The notes: generated from the sequence alone by a model not told the origin. DNA of 64,000 nt from Rhizobiaceae bacterium MnEN-MB40S (GCA_024343425.1 BRLC01000017.1:179557-243556); one strand, 5' to 3'. Positions 16,815 to 25,144 are shown, numbered from the stretch's first letter. A program made the numbers and translations.

Positions 16815-17459
16815 CTACTGGCTCGCCCATACGATGCGCGCCGCCCATTCGATTTCGGAGCGGCTGAACGAGCGATCCGGATGCTCGGGATTGAGCGACA
16901 GCAGCTCGACCCTGTCCGGGCCGAAGCGCTTCAGGATCTTCGCCATGATCTCACCTTCGCATGTCCGCACGACGACACGATCGCCCGCGCGCAGGCTTGC
17001 CTGCGGCTCGACGATCAGCGTGTCGCCGTCGCGATAGAGCGGCAGCATGGAATCGCCCTGCACCTTGAGCGCATAGGACTGGCCGCTGGCGCGGGCCGGC
17101 AGCTCGACCGTGTCCCAGCCGAAGCCGGCCGGGAACCCGGCGTCGTCGAAATAGCCGCCGTCGCCGGCCTGGGCAAAGCCGATCAGCGGCACGCTGCGCG
17201 CGTCATTCAATGCAGGCGCGTCGCTTCTGCCGGAGGCGAGCGTCTCGAATTCGCCAAGCGTGCAGCCGGTCGCCTCCAGAACGCGCGACAGCGACTCCGT
17301 CGAGGGCCAGCGCGGACGGCCGTCGGCGCTGCGCCGCTTCGACTTGTTGAAAGCGGTCGGATCGAGCCCCGCGCCTCTGGCGAGCGCCGAAACCGACATC
17401 CCGTTGATGCGGGCAAGGGCGTCGATCGCGGCCCAGACGTCTTCATGCGACAGCATCAC
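16815..17459 (-). CDS. HTH transcriptional repressor with S24 (LexA-like) peptidase domain
   Basis: A 214-residue protein. The N-terminal HTH is about residues 10-65 (INGMSVSALARGAGLDPTAF). The C-terminal S24 domain has the nucleophile Ser in QGDSMLPLYRDGD and the partner Lys in GEIMAKILKRFG. Such proteins, related to phage CI and LexA, are conserved singletons in alphaproteobacteria and may self-cleave under stress; no phage genes surround this copy. Two Met codons begin the frame (17459 and 17456). An inverted repeat TTAACC-N7-GGTTAA at 17493-17511 lies upstream and may be its operator. The SNase-like gene follows in the same unit. Confidence 0.85.
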   Translation of the reverse strand: MMLSHEDVWAAIDALARINGMSVSALARGAGLDPTAFNKSKRRSADGRPRWPSTESLSRVLEATGCTLGEFETLASGRSDAPALNDARSVPLIGFAQAGDGGYFDDAGFPAGFGWDTVELPARASGQSYALKVQGDSMLPLYRDGDTLIVEPQASLRAGDRVVVRTCEGEIMAKILKRFGPDRVELLSLNPEHPDRSFSRSEIEWAARIVWASQ

Positions 17460-17492
17460 GTTCCATTCGAATGAGATCGTTGCCGATGGAGT

Positions 17493-17511
17493 TTAACCCG
17501 GCGGCGGTTAA
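17493..17511. promoter_or_regulatory. inverted repeat upstream of the S24 repressor
   Basis: TTAACC, seven bases, GGTTAA; perfect 6-bp arms centred 43 bases before the start codon of the repressor at 17459. Proposed as an autoregulatory operator. Confidence 0.4.
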
Positions 17512-17672
17512 GAGGAAATCAACCGCGCCGGGCAATTCGTCTTTGTGCGAAGAATATGGGCTGCGTGGTCTCCAGTCTTCCGACAATGCCGACGGCAGTG
17601 GACGATGGTTTAACGTTCAAAAAGCTTAGCTCTTTCTTCTTCCCGGCAGTTTCCGGGTCAGCATTCAGCCCA

Positions 17673-17972
17673 TCACACCAGTTCCAAATGCAGCTTCCGG
17701 CCAACCGCCTCCGCGGCGCGCGCCAGCGCAGCGAGCGTAACCGCATCGTTTTCCGGATCGAGAAGCCGGTCGAGCTGCGAACGACTGGTTTGAATTCTCT
17801 TTGCCATCTCGACCTTTGAAATCCTGTTCTTTTTCATCGCTTCCGCCAATTGAAAGGCGATAACGCGCTTGATCGCGGTTTTTGTCGTTTCTTCAAAAGT
17901 TCCCTGTTCCTTCAGGAAATCTTCAAAAGACTGCCTGACTGATCCTTTTTCCATCGTCTTGTCGGCGCTCAT
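17673..17972 (-). CDS. higA: HigA-like antitoxin, XRE-type HTH
   Basis: A 99-residue protein with a C-terminal HTH (about 50-95: AEAMKKNRISKVEMAKRIQTSRSQLDRLLD), matching antitoxins of the HigA/XRE class paired with Gp49-type toxins. The N-terminal part (SVRQSFEDFLKEQGTFEE) would contact the toxin. Its start overlaps the toxin stop by four bases. It would neutralise the toxin and repress the shared promoter, probably through the repeat at 18324-18341. The toxin-first order is typical of higBA. Confidence 0.85.
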   Translation of the reverse strand: MSADKTMEKGSVRQSFEDFLKEQGTFEETTKTAIKRVIAFQLAEAMKKNRISKVEMAKRIQTSRSQLDRLLDPENDAVTLAALARAAEAVGRKLHLELV

Positions 17973-18319
17973 GTCAGGCCTCTCATTCTGTTCTCTGCAA
18001 TATCGATTTCATGGTCCGGCGTCTTCCGGGATTTCTTGATGAATCCGTGAAGCAACACCAGACTGCCTTTTTGGGCGCATAAGAAGATGCGAGCGATTCT
18101 GCCATCCTCGAGGTTGGTTCTTATTTCCCATAAACCCTTTCGGCCCTTCAGCGATCGACAGAGCGGCATTCCGATCGGCCAACCGAACTCGACAGTTCGT
18201 ACATCGTCGCCGATTGATTTTCTGTCCTGTGGAGACAGGGAGAGTAGCCGATCCCGTACGGGCATATTTCCTGCAGCCGTTTCAAAAAAATACGCCGGCA
18301 AACGCTTTCTTGTATTCAT
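17969..18319 (-). CDS. higB: RelE-superfamily toxin (HigB/Gp49-like)
   Basis: A 116-residue protein of the phage-derived Gp49-like (DUF891) branch of the RelE/ParE toxins, predicted mRNA interferase acting at the ribosome. Family signs are the ETAAGNMPVRDRLLSLS start, GWPIGMPLCRSLKGRKGLWEIR in the core, and RIARIFLCAQKGSLVLLHGFIKKS followed by a KTP segment. The antitoxin gene follows with a 4-base overlap. The start at 18319 lies just downstream of an operator-like repeat. Being intact, the pair is probably functional. Confidence 0.88.
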   Translation of the reverse strand: MNTRKRLPAYFFETAAGNMPVRDRLLSLSPQDRKSIGDDVRTVEFGWPIGMPLCRSLKGRKGLWEIRTNLEDGRIARIFLCAQKGSLVLLHGFIKKSRKTPDHEIDIAENRMRGLT

Positions 18320-18323
18320 GATT

Positions 18324-18341
18324 TGTACTTTATATGGTACA
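18324..18341 (-). promoter_or_regulatory. operator-like inverted repeat of the higBA promoter
   Basis: On the plus strand TGTAC, eight bases (TTTATATG), GTACA. The AT-rich centre can serve as the -10 element for leftward transcription into higB, whose start codon is at 18319. Repression by the toxin-antitoxin complex is the usual arrangement. The half-site also appears, with other spacing, in the palindrome at 12809-12824. Confidence 0.5.
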
Positions 18342-18370
18342 GATATGCAATAAATTCTTGTATGAGATTC

Positions 18371-19405
18371 CTACAAATCCTCGTTCAAAATCGCCTGGGC
18401 TGTGGGCGCGTCAGTGACGAGGTGGGTGACGTAGCCGCCGAGCATGGCGGCGCGCATGCCGGCGACCTTGTCGAAGCCGTTCGAGACCAGCATGCCGACG
18501 GTGAGGCCGCGCAGCGCATCGGGCGTGATGCCGATCATGCGCTCATCAAGCCGGCCGACGACGTGGTTCCCCCGGCCGTCGATGAAGCGGCCGCAGACCA
18601 CGCCGACGGCGCCGCGCGCGATGTAGTCTTGCAGATCGTCCAGCGAAGCGATGCCGCTTTCGACGACATGGCTGCTCGCCTCGCAGGAGCCGACGGCGAA
18701 GACCGCCTTGTTGATGCGGTCGAGTTCGGCGAATTGCGACTGGATCACCGGCTCCTGCCTGAGGATGCGCGCGGCCTCCACCGAGGACAGGATGGCCGGC
18801 GCGTAGAAATTGGCGACCCGAGCGCCGAGGCGTCTGGCGATATTGGTGGAACAGCTTTCGGCGGCGAAGACGTAAGGGCTTTCCATGGAGCCCACCATCT
18901 GCACGATGGTGACGTTGTCGATGCGGCGCGGCGTGATCTTTTCCGACATGGAGAAGATCGTCATGCCCCAGGCGACGCCGACGACGTCGCCCTCGTCGAG
19001 CAGGTCGGGAAAGCGCTTGGCCGCGCCGAGCGCCACGCCGCCGAGATCAAGCTCGCTGCCGGGGATGACGACGGCTTCCTGCAGGCCGTAGTTTCGGCAG
19101 AGTTCGACCGAGAGGCGCTGACGGTTGAAGGCGACGGGATCAAGCCGGATTTCGACCAGCCCGCGCTCGCGCGCCTGCTGCAGGTAATTGACCACGGTCG
19201 CCCGCGACACGCCGAACTCCTGGGCTATGTCGCTCTGGTTCTTGTTTTCGTAATAATACATCCAGGCGGCGCGCAGCAGGATGTCCTCGATCTGCTCGTC
19301 CGGCCGGTATCGCCGACGGCCCCTGGTGCTTTCTCCATCCAAATCCCGGCTACTCCCCATTGGCTGATTTGAAACACGCTGCGCGAAGTGTGTCATACTG
19401 GACAT
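18371..19405 (-). CDS. SorC family sugar-sensing transcriptional regulator
   Basis: A 344-residue regulator with an N-terminal HTH (about residues 50-85: QSDIAQEFGVSRATVVNYLQ) and a long SorC/DeoR-C sugar-phosphate-binding domain (VVGVAWGMTIFSM; VVCGRFIDGRGN; GMLVSNGFDKVAGMRAAM). These proteins bind DNA as tetramers and usually respond to the pathway's sugar phosphate. It is divergent from the aldolase/dehydrogenase gene at 19541, which is its likely target. Two identical-type 12-bp palindromes lie in the 135-bp region between the two genes. Confidence 0.88.
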   Translation of the reverse strand: MSSMTHFAQRVSNQPMGSSRDLDGESTRGRRRYRPDEQIEDILLRAAWMYYYENKNQSDIAQEFGVSRATVVNYLQQARERGLVEIRLDPVAFNRQRLSVELCRNYGLQEAVVIPGSELDLGGVALGAAKRFPDLLDEGDVVGVAWGMTIFSMSEKITPRRIDNVTIVQMVGSMESPYVFAAESCSTNIARRLGARVANFYAPAILSSVEAARILRQEPVIQSQFAELDRINKAVFAVGSCEASSHVVESGIASLDDLQDYIARGAVGVVCGRFIDGRGNHVVGRLDERMIGITPDALRGLTVGMLVSNGFDKVAGMRAAMLGGYVTHLVTDAPTAQAILNEDL

Positions 19406-19452
19406 TCTGCGCTATAATGCCGGCCGTCAATCTCCTCCCGAGGACGACAACT

Positions 19453-19484
19453 TGACGATTGTCACACTACCATGACTATTGTCA
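19453..19484. promoter_or_regulatory. tandem operator for the SorC regulator
   Basis: Two palindromes, TGACGATTGTCA (19453-19464) and TGACTATTGTCA (19473-19484), both of the form TGAC-N4-GTCA, with centres exactly 20 bp apart, about two helical turns. They lie 48 bases upstream of the regulator start and 56 bases upstream of the aldolase start. This spacing suits binding of a dimer of dimers. Confidence 0.65.
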
Positions 19485-19540
19485 ATTAAACACCCCTGCG
19501 ATACAAGGGCCGGGAATTTCTAAGCCGGGAGAGAGAGCCG

Positions 19541-21592
19541 ATGGACAATCAGTGGAACGACGCGGCGGCAGCGCAGGCGATTGAGGATTACGGGCATGCC
19601 GGCGAGGACCTTGCGCTGCGCACCTATACGACGCGGCTTCTTGGCAAGGTTCCGCAACTGGTGCTGCATGGCGGCGGCAACACATCGGTGAAGACGCGGG
19701 TCAAGGATCTGCTCGGCGACGAATACGACGTGCTGTGCGTGAAGGGCAGCGGCTGGGACATGGCCTTCATCGAGCCGCCCGGCCTTCCGGCCGTCAAGAT
19801 GGAGCCGCTTTTAAAGGCGCGCGCGCTCGACGCGCTGAGCGACGAGGCGATGGTGGCGCTGCAGCGCTCAAGCCTGATCGATCCGGGTTCGCCCAATCCC
19901 TCCGTCGAGACGCTGCTGCACGCCTTCCTGCCGCACAAATTCGTCGACCACACCCATTCAACCGCGATCCTGGCGCTGGTCGACCAGGAAAACAGCCGCG
20001 AACTGATCGGCAAGGTGTTCGGCGCCCGCATGGGCTTCGTGCCCTATATTCCGCCGGGCTTCGAACTCGCCAAGGCGGCAGCCGACGTGTTCGACGAGAA
20101 CCCGGACGTTGAGGGTCTGATCCTCGACAAGCATGGCATCTTCACCTTCGGCGATACGGCCAAACAGGCCTATGACCGGATGATCGCCGCGATCAACGAG
20201 GCCGAGGCCTATATCGCCGAAAACGGCAAACCGCCCTTCACGCCGCGCACGGATCTGCCCGCCAATCCGGCGAGCGCGCTGCAGATCGCGCCGGTGTTGC
20301 GCGGCGCCGTGGCGGAAGCGCTGGGCGAGGGGGGCTACAACCGTTTCGTCTGCGACTTCCGGACCTCGCCGGCGATCCTCGATTTCATCAACGGCGCCGA
20401 TCTCGAAGATTATGCGCTGCGCGGCGTGACGACGCCGGACCTGACGATCCACGTCAAGAACTGGCCGGTGATCCTGCCGCCATGCCCCGCGGACGATGTC
20501 GAGGCCTGGGCCGGGGAGGCGCGCAAGGCTGTGCAGCGCTACACGGAGATGTATCGCGCCTATTTCGAGACCAACAACGCCCGCGACGATATCGAACGCA
20601 CGATCCTCGATCCGATGCCGCGCATGGCGATCGTGCCCGGGCTCGGCATATTCGGCTTCGGCCGCACGGCGAAGACTGCGAGCATTTCCGGCGACGTCGC
20701 GGAAGTGTGGTCGGCAAACGTCGCCGACGCCGAGGCGATCGGCAAATTCTATCCGCTGCCGGCGGAGGAACTCTTCAAGCTTGAATACTGGTCGCTCGAA
20801 CAGGCGAAACTGAAAAGCCGCAAGGTGCTGCCGCTGACCGGCCAGGTGGCGCTGGTGACCGGCGGCGCAGGCGGGATCGGCGCCGCGACGGCGAAGCTTT
20901 TCGCCGCAACCGGCGCCCATGTGGTCGTCGCCGATCTCGACGGCGAGGCGGCTGCGACGGTCGCCAAATCCATCGGCAACCAGTCGATCGGCGTCGCCTG
21001 CGACGTGACCGACGGGCAAAGCGTGCGCGCCGCTTTCGATGCGGCGGTGGACGCCTTCGGCGGCGTCGATATCGTCGTCTCCAATGCGGGCGCCGCCTTC
21101 CAGGGCGAGATCGGAATGCTGGACGACGCCGTTCTGCGCACGAGCTTCGAGCTCAACTTCTTTGCTCATCAAGCCGTAGCACAGAACGCCGTGCGGATCT
21201 TCAAGCTTCAGCAGACCGGCGGCGTGCTGCTGTTCAATACGTCGAAACAGGCGATCAATCCGGGCGCGAATTTCGGCGCCTACGGCCTGCCCAAGGCTGC
21301 GACGCTGTTCCTGTCGCGGCAATACGCGCTGGAATACGGCAAGATCGGCGTGCGCTCGAGCGCCGTCAACGCCGACCGCATTCGTTCCGGCCTGCTCGAC
21401 GACAGCATGATCGCCAGCCGCTCGAAGGCCCGTGGCGTGTCTGAAAAGGAATACATGTCCGGCAACCTGCTGAAGCAGGAAGTCACTGCCGACCATGTGG
21501 CGAAAGCCTTCCTGGATCTTGCCATGGCCGAGCGCACCACGGCCGGCGTTCTGACCGTCGACGGCGGCAATATCGAGGCGGGGCTGCGGTAG
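19541..21592 (+). CDS. bifunctional class II aldolase / short-chain dehydrogenase (RhaD-like)
   Basis: A 683-residue two-domain enzyme. Residues about 25-250 form a class II aldolase with the zinc site HTHS and the motif LHGGGNTS. Residues about 430-683 form an NAD-dependent SDR: GGAGGIG cofactor loop, SNAGAAF, and the catalytic YGLPK after NTSKQA. In rhizobia this fusion cleaves rhamnulose-1-phosphate and oxidises the lactaldehyde product. No kinase, isomerase or transporter gene is adjacent here, so the sugar could be another 6-deoxy or branched sugar phosphate. Preceded by GGGAGAGAG. Probably controlled by the divergent SorC regulator. Confidence 0.88.
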   Translation: MDNQWNDAAAAQAIEDYGHAGEDLALRTYTTRLLGKVPQLVLHGGGNTSVKTRVKDLLGDEYDVLCVKGSGWDMAFIEPPGLPAVKMEPLLKARALDALSDEAMVALQRSSLIDPGSPNPSVETLLHAFLPHKFVDHTHSTAILALVDQENSRELIGKVFGARMGFVPYIPPGFELAKAAADVFDENPDVEGLILDKHGIFTFGDTAKQAYDRMIAAINEAEAYIAENGKPPFTPRTDLPANPASALQIAPVLRGAVAEALGEGGYNRFVCDFRTSPAILDFINGADLEDYALRGVTTPDLTIHVKNWPVILPPCPADDVEAWAGEARKAVQRYTEMYRAYFETNNARDDIERTILDPMPRMAIVPGLGIFGFGRTAKTASISGDVAEVWSANVADAEAIGKFYPLPAEELFKLEYWSLEQAKLKSRKVLPLTGQVALVTGGAGGIGAATAKLFAATGAHVVVADLDGEAAATVAKSIGNQSIGVACDVTDGQSVRAAFDAAVDAFGGVDIVVSNAGAAFQGEIGMLDDAVLRTSFELNFFAHQAVAQNAVRIFKLQQTGGVLLFNTSKQAINPGANFGAYGLPKAATLFLSRQYALEYGKIGVRSSAVNADRIRSGLLDDSMIASRSKARGVSEKEYMSGNLLKQEVTADHVAKAFLDLAMAERTTAGVLTVDGGNIEAGLR

Positions 21593-21671
21593 ATCGCAGC
21601 GCCTGCAACCTCGCTGTAAAAGAACGACAGGTCTTTCGAGAAGGTTCGTCTTCCTTGCCGCGCCGTCATAC

Positions 21672-22175
21672 TCATTGAACCGGAACCCGGAATAATCGCT
21701 CAAGCCAACGCAGTGCGAACCGGCTTGGGCGAGGTTTCGCGACCGCCTCTTGCCGAGCCTCAAGCTGGCATTTCTCGATCAAAGCCGAGATCTCGTCCTT
21801 GCGAGCGTCAGGACCGATATCGAGAACGACCAGCTTCTCCAGTGTAACACTGGAATGACTGGCGGAGAATGTCGCAAACCACACAACGTCTTCCAACGTT
21901 TCGTCGTTGTGCCACGTCGTTATGACGAACTTGTCGTCTGGTTTGTCGCCGGGGAACATTTCGATATTCGCGCAGTCGACGCTGTCGTCCCACAGGCTGC
22001 AGTCACGGCCCCAGGCCATCATCCATAGGCATCCCGATTCGACCAGCCAGCGGCTAACCCTGTCGCGCCATGTATGCGTCACGTCTTCGCGGATCAGGAC
22101 AAGGCATTTGAACGGCTTGTCGAATCCGAGATTCGGCGGTTGATCGCCGCAATGCAGGTTGAAGTATTCGAACAT
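21672..22175 (-). CDS. conserved protein of unknown function (DUF7684-like)
   Basis: A 167-residue cytoplasmic protein. The core SRWLVESGCLWMMAWGRDCS, then LWDDSVDCAN and FVITTWHNDETLEDVVWFA, is a recurring pattern in an uncharacterised family (DUF7684, from memory). Strikingly conserved Trp, Cys and Asp residues suggest a defined active or binding site, but no function is known. The frame extends upstream to 22235; the ATG at 22175 matches the family start (MFEYFNLHCGD). It is divergent from the exported protein at 22333. Confidence 0.65.
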   Translation of the reverse strand: MFEYFNLHCGDQPPNLGFDKPFKCLVLIREDVTHTWRDRVSRWLVESGCLWMMAWGRDCSLWDDSVDCANIEMFPGDKPDDKFVITTWHNDETLEDVVWFATFSASHSSVTLEKLVVLDIGPDARKDEISALIEKCQLEARQEAVAKPRPSRFALRWLERLFRVPVQ

Positions 22176-22332
22176 TGGCTTTGTTGCTTTTCCGGTTGTG
22201 AAACAGGCGAGACCACAGTCTTGTGAAAACTGCAACTGATAGTAAGAAATCTTTGCGACGGATACTTGCCTTGGTGGTGAATTTCAGGAACAGATAACTT
22301 GTGAATAAATCCATAGGGGATGATGGAGTAGT

Positions 22333-22716
22333 ATGTTTTCCAGATTTTTATTTCGCCTTTCGCTTGCATTGACCATCGCCGTCGCTGTGAGCATTTCCGC
22401 CTATCCGGGTCAGGCCGCCTCCAAGAAATCATCAGGCGATCTTTCTGGCCAATACGGCAAATTACGGCGCGCGCTGCCAAGAAACCCGGACGATCCGTGC
22501 ACCGAGGCCGCACAGGAATACAGGGCCGCCGGTGGTCACTCGGCCTATGCGCAAAGCAAGATCAATTATGAATATGGCGTGTATGTCTGCGGTGTGTCGC
22601 TCAATCGACGGTCCATCGAGGACGCCGAAAAGAACGCGCTTCTGCGATGCAAGAACGCCATGAAACGGTGGAAGTTTCACCACAACGGCAATTGCCGGAT
22701 CTACGCTTCGAAGTAG
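22333..22716 (+). CDS. small exported protein of unknown function
   Basis: A 127-residue protein with a signal peptide (SLALTIAVAVSISAYPGQAAS). The mature part is basic and ends YGVYVCGVSLNRRS, then NALLRCKNAMKRWK and NGNCRIYASK, with Cys residues that could form disulfides. The C-terminal pattern, in which an Ala/Glu helix supplies a Cys (EDAEKNALLRC), recalls small DUF4189-type exported proteins, but the match is loose. A GGAG lies about seven bases before the ATG. It converges on the zinc-ribbon gene. Confidence 0.55.
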   Translation: MFSRFLFRLSLALTIAVAVSISAYPGQAASKKSSGDLSGQYGKLRRALPRNPDDPCTEAAQEYRAAGGHSAYAQSKINYEYGVYVCGVSLNRRSIEDAEKNALLRCKNAMKRWKFHHNGNCRIYASK

Positions 22717-22720
22717 CGCG

Positions 22721-22888
22721 TCAGATATCGCGCGCTTCGCCTTCGCTTTCGAGCATTCGAGAGCGATTTTCCAGAGGCGCGCGGCATTTCGAACACAATA
22801 TCAGGTGCTTGGAAGACAAATCCAGCCCTGAGGCAGCGATGATTCTGTTCTTTTGCCCGCAGTTACCGCATTTCATCAGGAGTTCCAT
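22721..22888 (-). CDS. small zinc-ribbon protein
   Basis: A 55-residue frame on the minus strand with two CxxC knuckles: MKCGNCGQ near the start and LILCSKCRAPL about 22 residues later, the pattern of a four-Cys zinc ribbon. A downstream Met (22876) is an alternative start. The charged tail is NRSRMLESEGEARDI. Tiny zinc-ribbon proteins of this sort may bind nucleic acids or act as assembly factors; no specific role can be assigned. It ends five bases from the stop of the convergent exported-protein gene. Confidence 0.7.
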   Translation of the reverse strand: MELLMKCGNCGQKNRIIAASGLDLSSKHLILCSKCRAPLENRSRMLESEGEARDI

Positions 22889-23077
22889 CGTATAAGAGGC
22901 CTTCGTCGTCCAAGGTAGAGTTCCCCTATTGTAGGAAACTTCGCCAGTACAATAAATCCGCCACTCGCTGTCCTTGCGCCACCCTCGCGGGTTCCGCCGT
23001 TCATGCTGCTTGAGTAACTTGCGCTCTTTGCAATAAACACCTAAATTCCAGCAGTTCCTTAATTACTGGACTGTCCG

Positions 23078-23299
23078 ATGCCCTCCAACACTCGGGAAAC
23101 CCGGCTGCAGATCATGCTCGATGAAGAAGAGCTGTCGGCCATAGACGACTGGCGCTTCTCGCAGCGCATGCCCAGCCGGGCGGCGGCGGTGCGCAAATTG
23201 CTGCGTCTCGGCATGCAGGCGGCGAAGTTGCCGACGGATCCCAAGATGCGCTCAAGCGACTACGGCGTCGTGCGGGACGATGATCCCGACGGGATCTGA
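23078..23299 (+). CDS. ribbon-helix-helix protein
   Basis: A 73-residue protein. RETRLQIMLDEEELSAIDDWRFSQ then MPSRAAAVRKLLRLGMQAA has the strand-helix-turn-helix spacing of MetJ/Arc-type DNA-binding proteins, with the conserved R/AAAVRKLL second helix. Such singletons are common in Rhizobiales. The C-terminal tail is acidic (RDDDPDGI). No partner toxin gene is next to it. A perfect inverted repeat at 23353-23382 follows, and may be its target or a transcript end. Confidence 0.75.
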   Translation: MPSNTRETRLQIMLDEEELSAIDDWRFSQRMPSRAAAVRKLLRLGMQAAKLPTDPKMRSSDYGVVRDDDPDGI

Positions 23300-23352
23300 T
23301 GCCCGGCGCATTCGCACATTTTATTTTGTGACAATGGTGATACACGTAAAAA

Positions 23353-23382
23353 GTTATTTGGTTGGCTTGTCATCCAAATAAC
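23353..23382. repeat. perfect 9-bp inverted repeat, 12-base loop
   Basis: GTTATTTGG ... CCAAATAAC. It lies between the RHH gene and the DUF1254 gene, 115 bases before the start codon of the latter. The AT-rich arms could be an operator; no T run follows, so a classical terminator is less likely. Confidence 0.4.
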
Positions 23383-23496
23383 AAGATATGGTTTTACATC
23401 CGGGCTGAAATGCGCCTGCAAGAACTCTGCAATCGTCACTTGAATTATGCAGCAGAAATTCTTCGCGCGAACAGTTCTGTATCATGGGAGAACATC

Positions 23497-25137
23497 ATGG
23501 AACGAAACGGAATTGGCCTTCGCCGGACGATCACCGGCTGCGCAGCGCTGATGTTTGGGTTGGCGGCGACGGGCAGCCTGGCTTTCGCCCAGGCATCGGA
23601 GGAGGCCGTGCGGTCGCTCTCGGCGCCCGCCACGATCGAAACACATATCGGAACACTGGAGTTCGTGGACGGCGTCCCGACCGAAGCGACCGCCTCGAAA
23701 GTCTATGACACGCTCGATTTCACCCGGGCGCTCAACGTCTACAACAACAGTTTTCGCGGCGCGTCGGCCATGGCGCTCGTCAAGGGGTTCGAAAGCATCG
23801 GCGCGAAACCAGGCGACGTCATCATTTTTTCCGAGTTGATGGACTCGAACTCGCTCTTCCTGACGGCCAATGCGGATACGGTCTACTACCTGACTGGTCT
23901 CGACCTGAGCCAGGGTCCGATCGTGATCGAGCAGCCGTCCGACGCCGTGGGAACCATCAACGACATGTGGTTTTCATGGATCATTGATATCGGCGGACCC
24001 GGGCCTGATCGCGGGCTTGGCGGGAAATATCTCATCGTGGGTCCGGACTATGACGGCCCGCTGCCGGAGGGCGGCTATTTCGTGGGGCATTCGAAAACCA
24101 ACATGGCGCTCTATGCGGCGCGCGCCTATCTCGTCGACAACGACCCCAAACCGGCTGTCGAAAATGTCAGGGAAACCCTGAAGATCTACCCCTACAAGCC
24201 CGGCGCATACGGCTCCAGCATCGCGCAGGCCCTCGAGGGCGCCGTGCGCATTGCCGGCGAACCGGATATCCCCGAGACGAAGTTCATCGAGGGAACGGGA
24301 CTGGCCTACAACACGATTCCGCCCAGCGATTTCGGGTTTTTCGAATTGATCAACGAGGTTGTCCAGAGCCAGCCCGCCACCAGCTACGATGTTGAACTGG
24401 CCGGTCAACTCGCAGCGATCGGCATCGTCCACGGCAAAGAGTTCAAGCCGGACGAAAGGATGAAGAAGATTCTGTCAGATGCCGCCGCCTTCGGACAGGC
24501 GACGGGCCGGTCCCTGAACTGGCGCTACGCGATGAAGCATCCGGATTGGGCTTACTACGACGGATCGCACTGGGGCAGCATGCTGTGGCAGGGCGGCGCG
24601 TTTTTCGAAACACCGCCGCCCTTGTTTGAAGACGGTGTGTTCAAGCCGCTGCCGCCAACCGGCGCGCGCACGCTCGATTCGCGCGCTGCGTTCTACTACG
24701 GCTACACGCTGGACTCGCCAGGAATGATCATGCGCATTCCGGGCGTTGGGTCGCAGTATCTGATGAATTTCCTCGATTCCGGGGGAAGCCCTTTCGACGG
24801 AGCCAAAACCTACAAGGTAACGCTGCCGAAGGACGTTCCGGCGGAAGCCTTCTGGTCGCTCACGCTCTATGACAACCAGACGCGCTCGATGCTCGCCACG
24901 CCGCAGAAATATCCACGGGCGGGAAGCCAGAGTTTCCCTTCACCCGCCGCAACCGCCGCCGACGATGGAACGACCACCGTGTGGTTCTCGCCGGAGCAAC
25001 CCGACGGGGTTGGTCGTGGCAACTGGATACAGACTGATCCGGACAAGGGCTGGTTCACGATCCTGCGGCTGTACAGTCCGAAGCCGTCCTTTTTCGACAA
25101 GAGCTGGAGGCCGACCGAGATCGAACCGGTCGAATAA
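23497..25137 (+). CDS. exported DUF1254/DUF1214 domain protein
   Basis: A 546-residue protein with a signal peptide (CAALMFGLAATGSLAFAQA). The N-terminal half is DUF1254 (FTRALNVYNNSF; NADTVYYLTGLDLSQGPIVI) and the C-terminal half DUF1214 (FWSLTLYDNQTRSML; TTTVWFSPEQPDG; GNWIQTDPDKGWFTILRLY). These two domains are usually fused in periplasmic proteins of unknown function that are frequent in soil and marine proteobacteria. The ATG at 23497 is preceded by GGGAG and gives a clean signal peptide; the frame itself opens earlier at 23362. Confidence 0.88.
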   Translation: MERNGIGLRRTITGCAALMFGLAATGSLAFAQASEEAVRSLSAPATIETHIGTLEFVDGVPTEATASKVYDTLDFTRALNVYNNSFRGASAMALVKGFESIGAKPGDVIIFSELMDSNSLFLTANADTVYYLTGLDLSQGPIVIEQPSDAVGTINDMWFSWIIDIGGPGPDRGLGGKYLIVGPDYDGPLPEGGYFVGHSKTNMALYAARAYLVDNDPKPAVENVRETLKIYPYKPGAYGSSIAQALEGAVRIAGEPDIPETKFIEGTGLAYNTIPPSDFGFFELINEVVQSQPATSYDVELAGQLAAIGIVHGKEFKPDERMKKILSDAAAFGQATGRSLNWRYAMKHPDWAYYDGSHWGSMLWQGGAFFETPPPLFEDGVFKPLPPTGARTLDSRAAFYYGYTLDSPGMIMRIPGVGSQYLMNFLDSGGSPFDGAKTYKVTLPKDVPAEAFWSLTLYDNQTRSMLATPQKYPRAGSQSFPSPAATAADDGTTTVWFSPEQPDGVGRGNWIQTDPDKGWFTILRLYSPKPSFFDKSWRPTEIEPVE

Positions 25138-25144
25138 CTTAAAC

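Noticed and set aside
17493..17511. CtrA-binding site (TTAA-N7-TTAA)
   Set aside because: The two TTAA are separated by 11 bases, not 7; it is better described as an inverted repeat TTAACC/GGTTAA.
15071..18341. Prophage remnant (S24 repressor, Gp49-like toxin, SNase domain)
   Set aside because: No integrase, structural or packaging genes, and normal composition; such genes are common chromosomal singletons.
19958..21763. 601-codon open frame on the minus strand over the aldolase/dehydrogenase gene
   Set aside because: Antisense shadow; the plus-strand protein has complete enzyme motifs.
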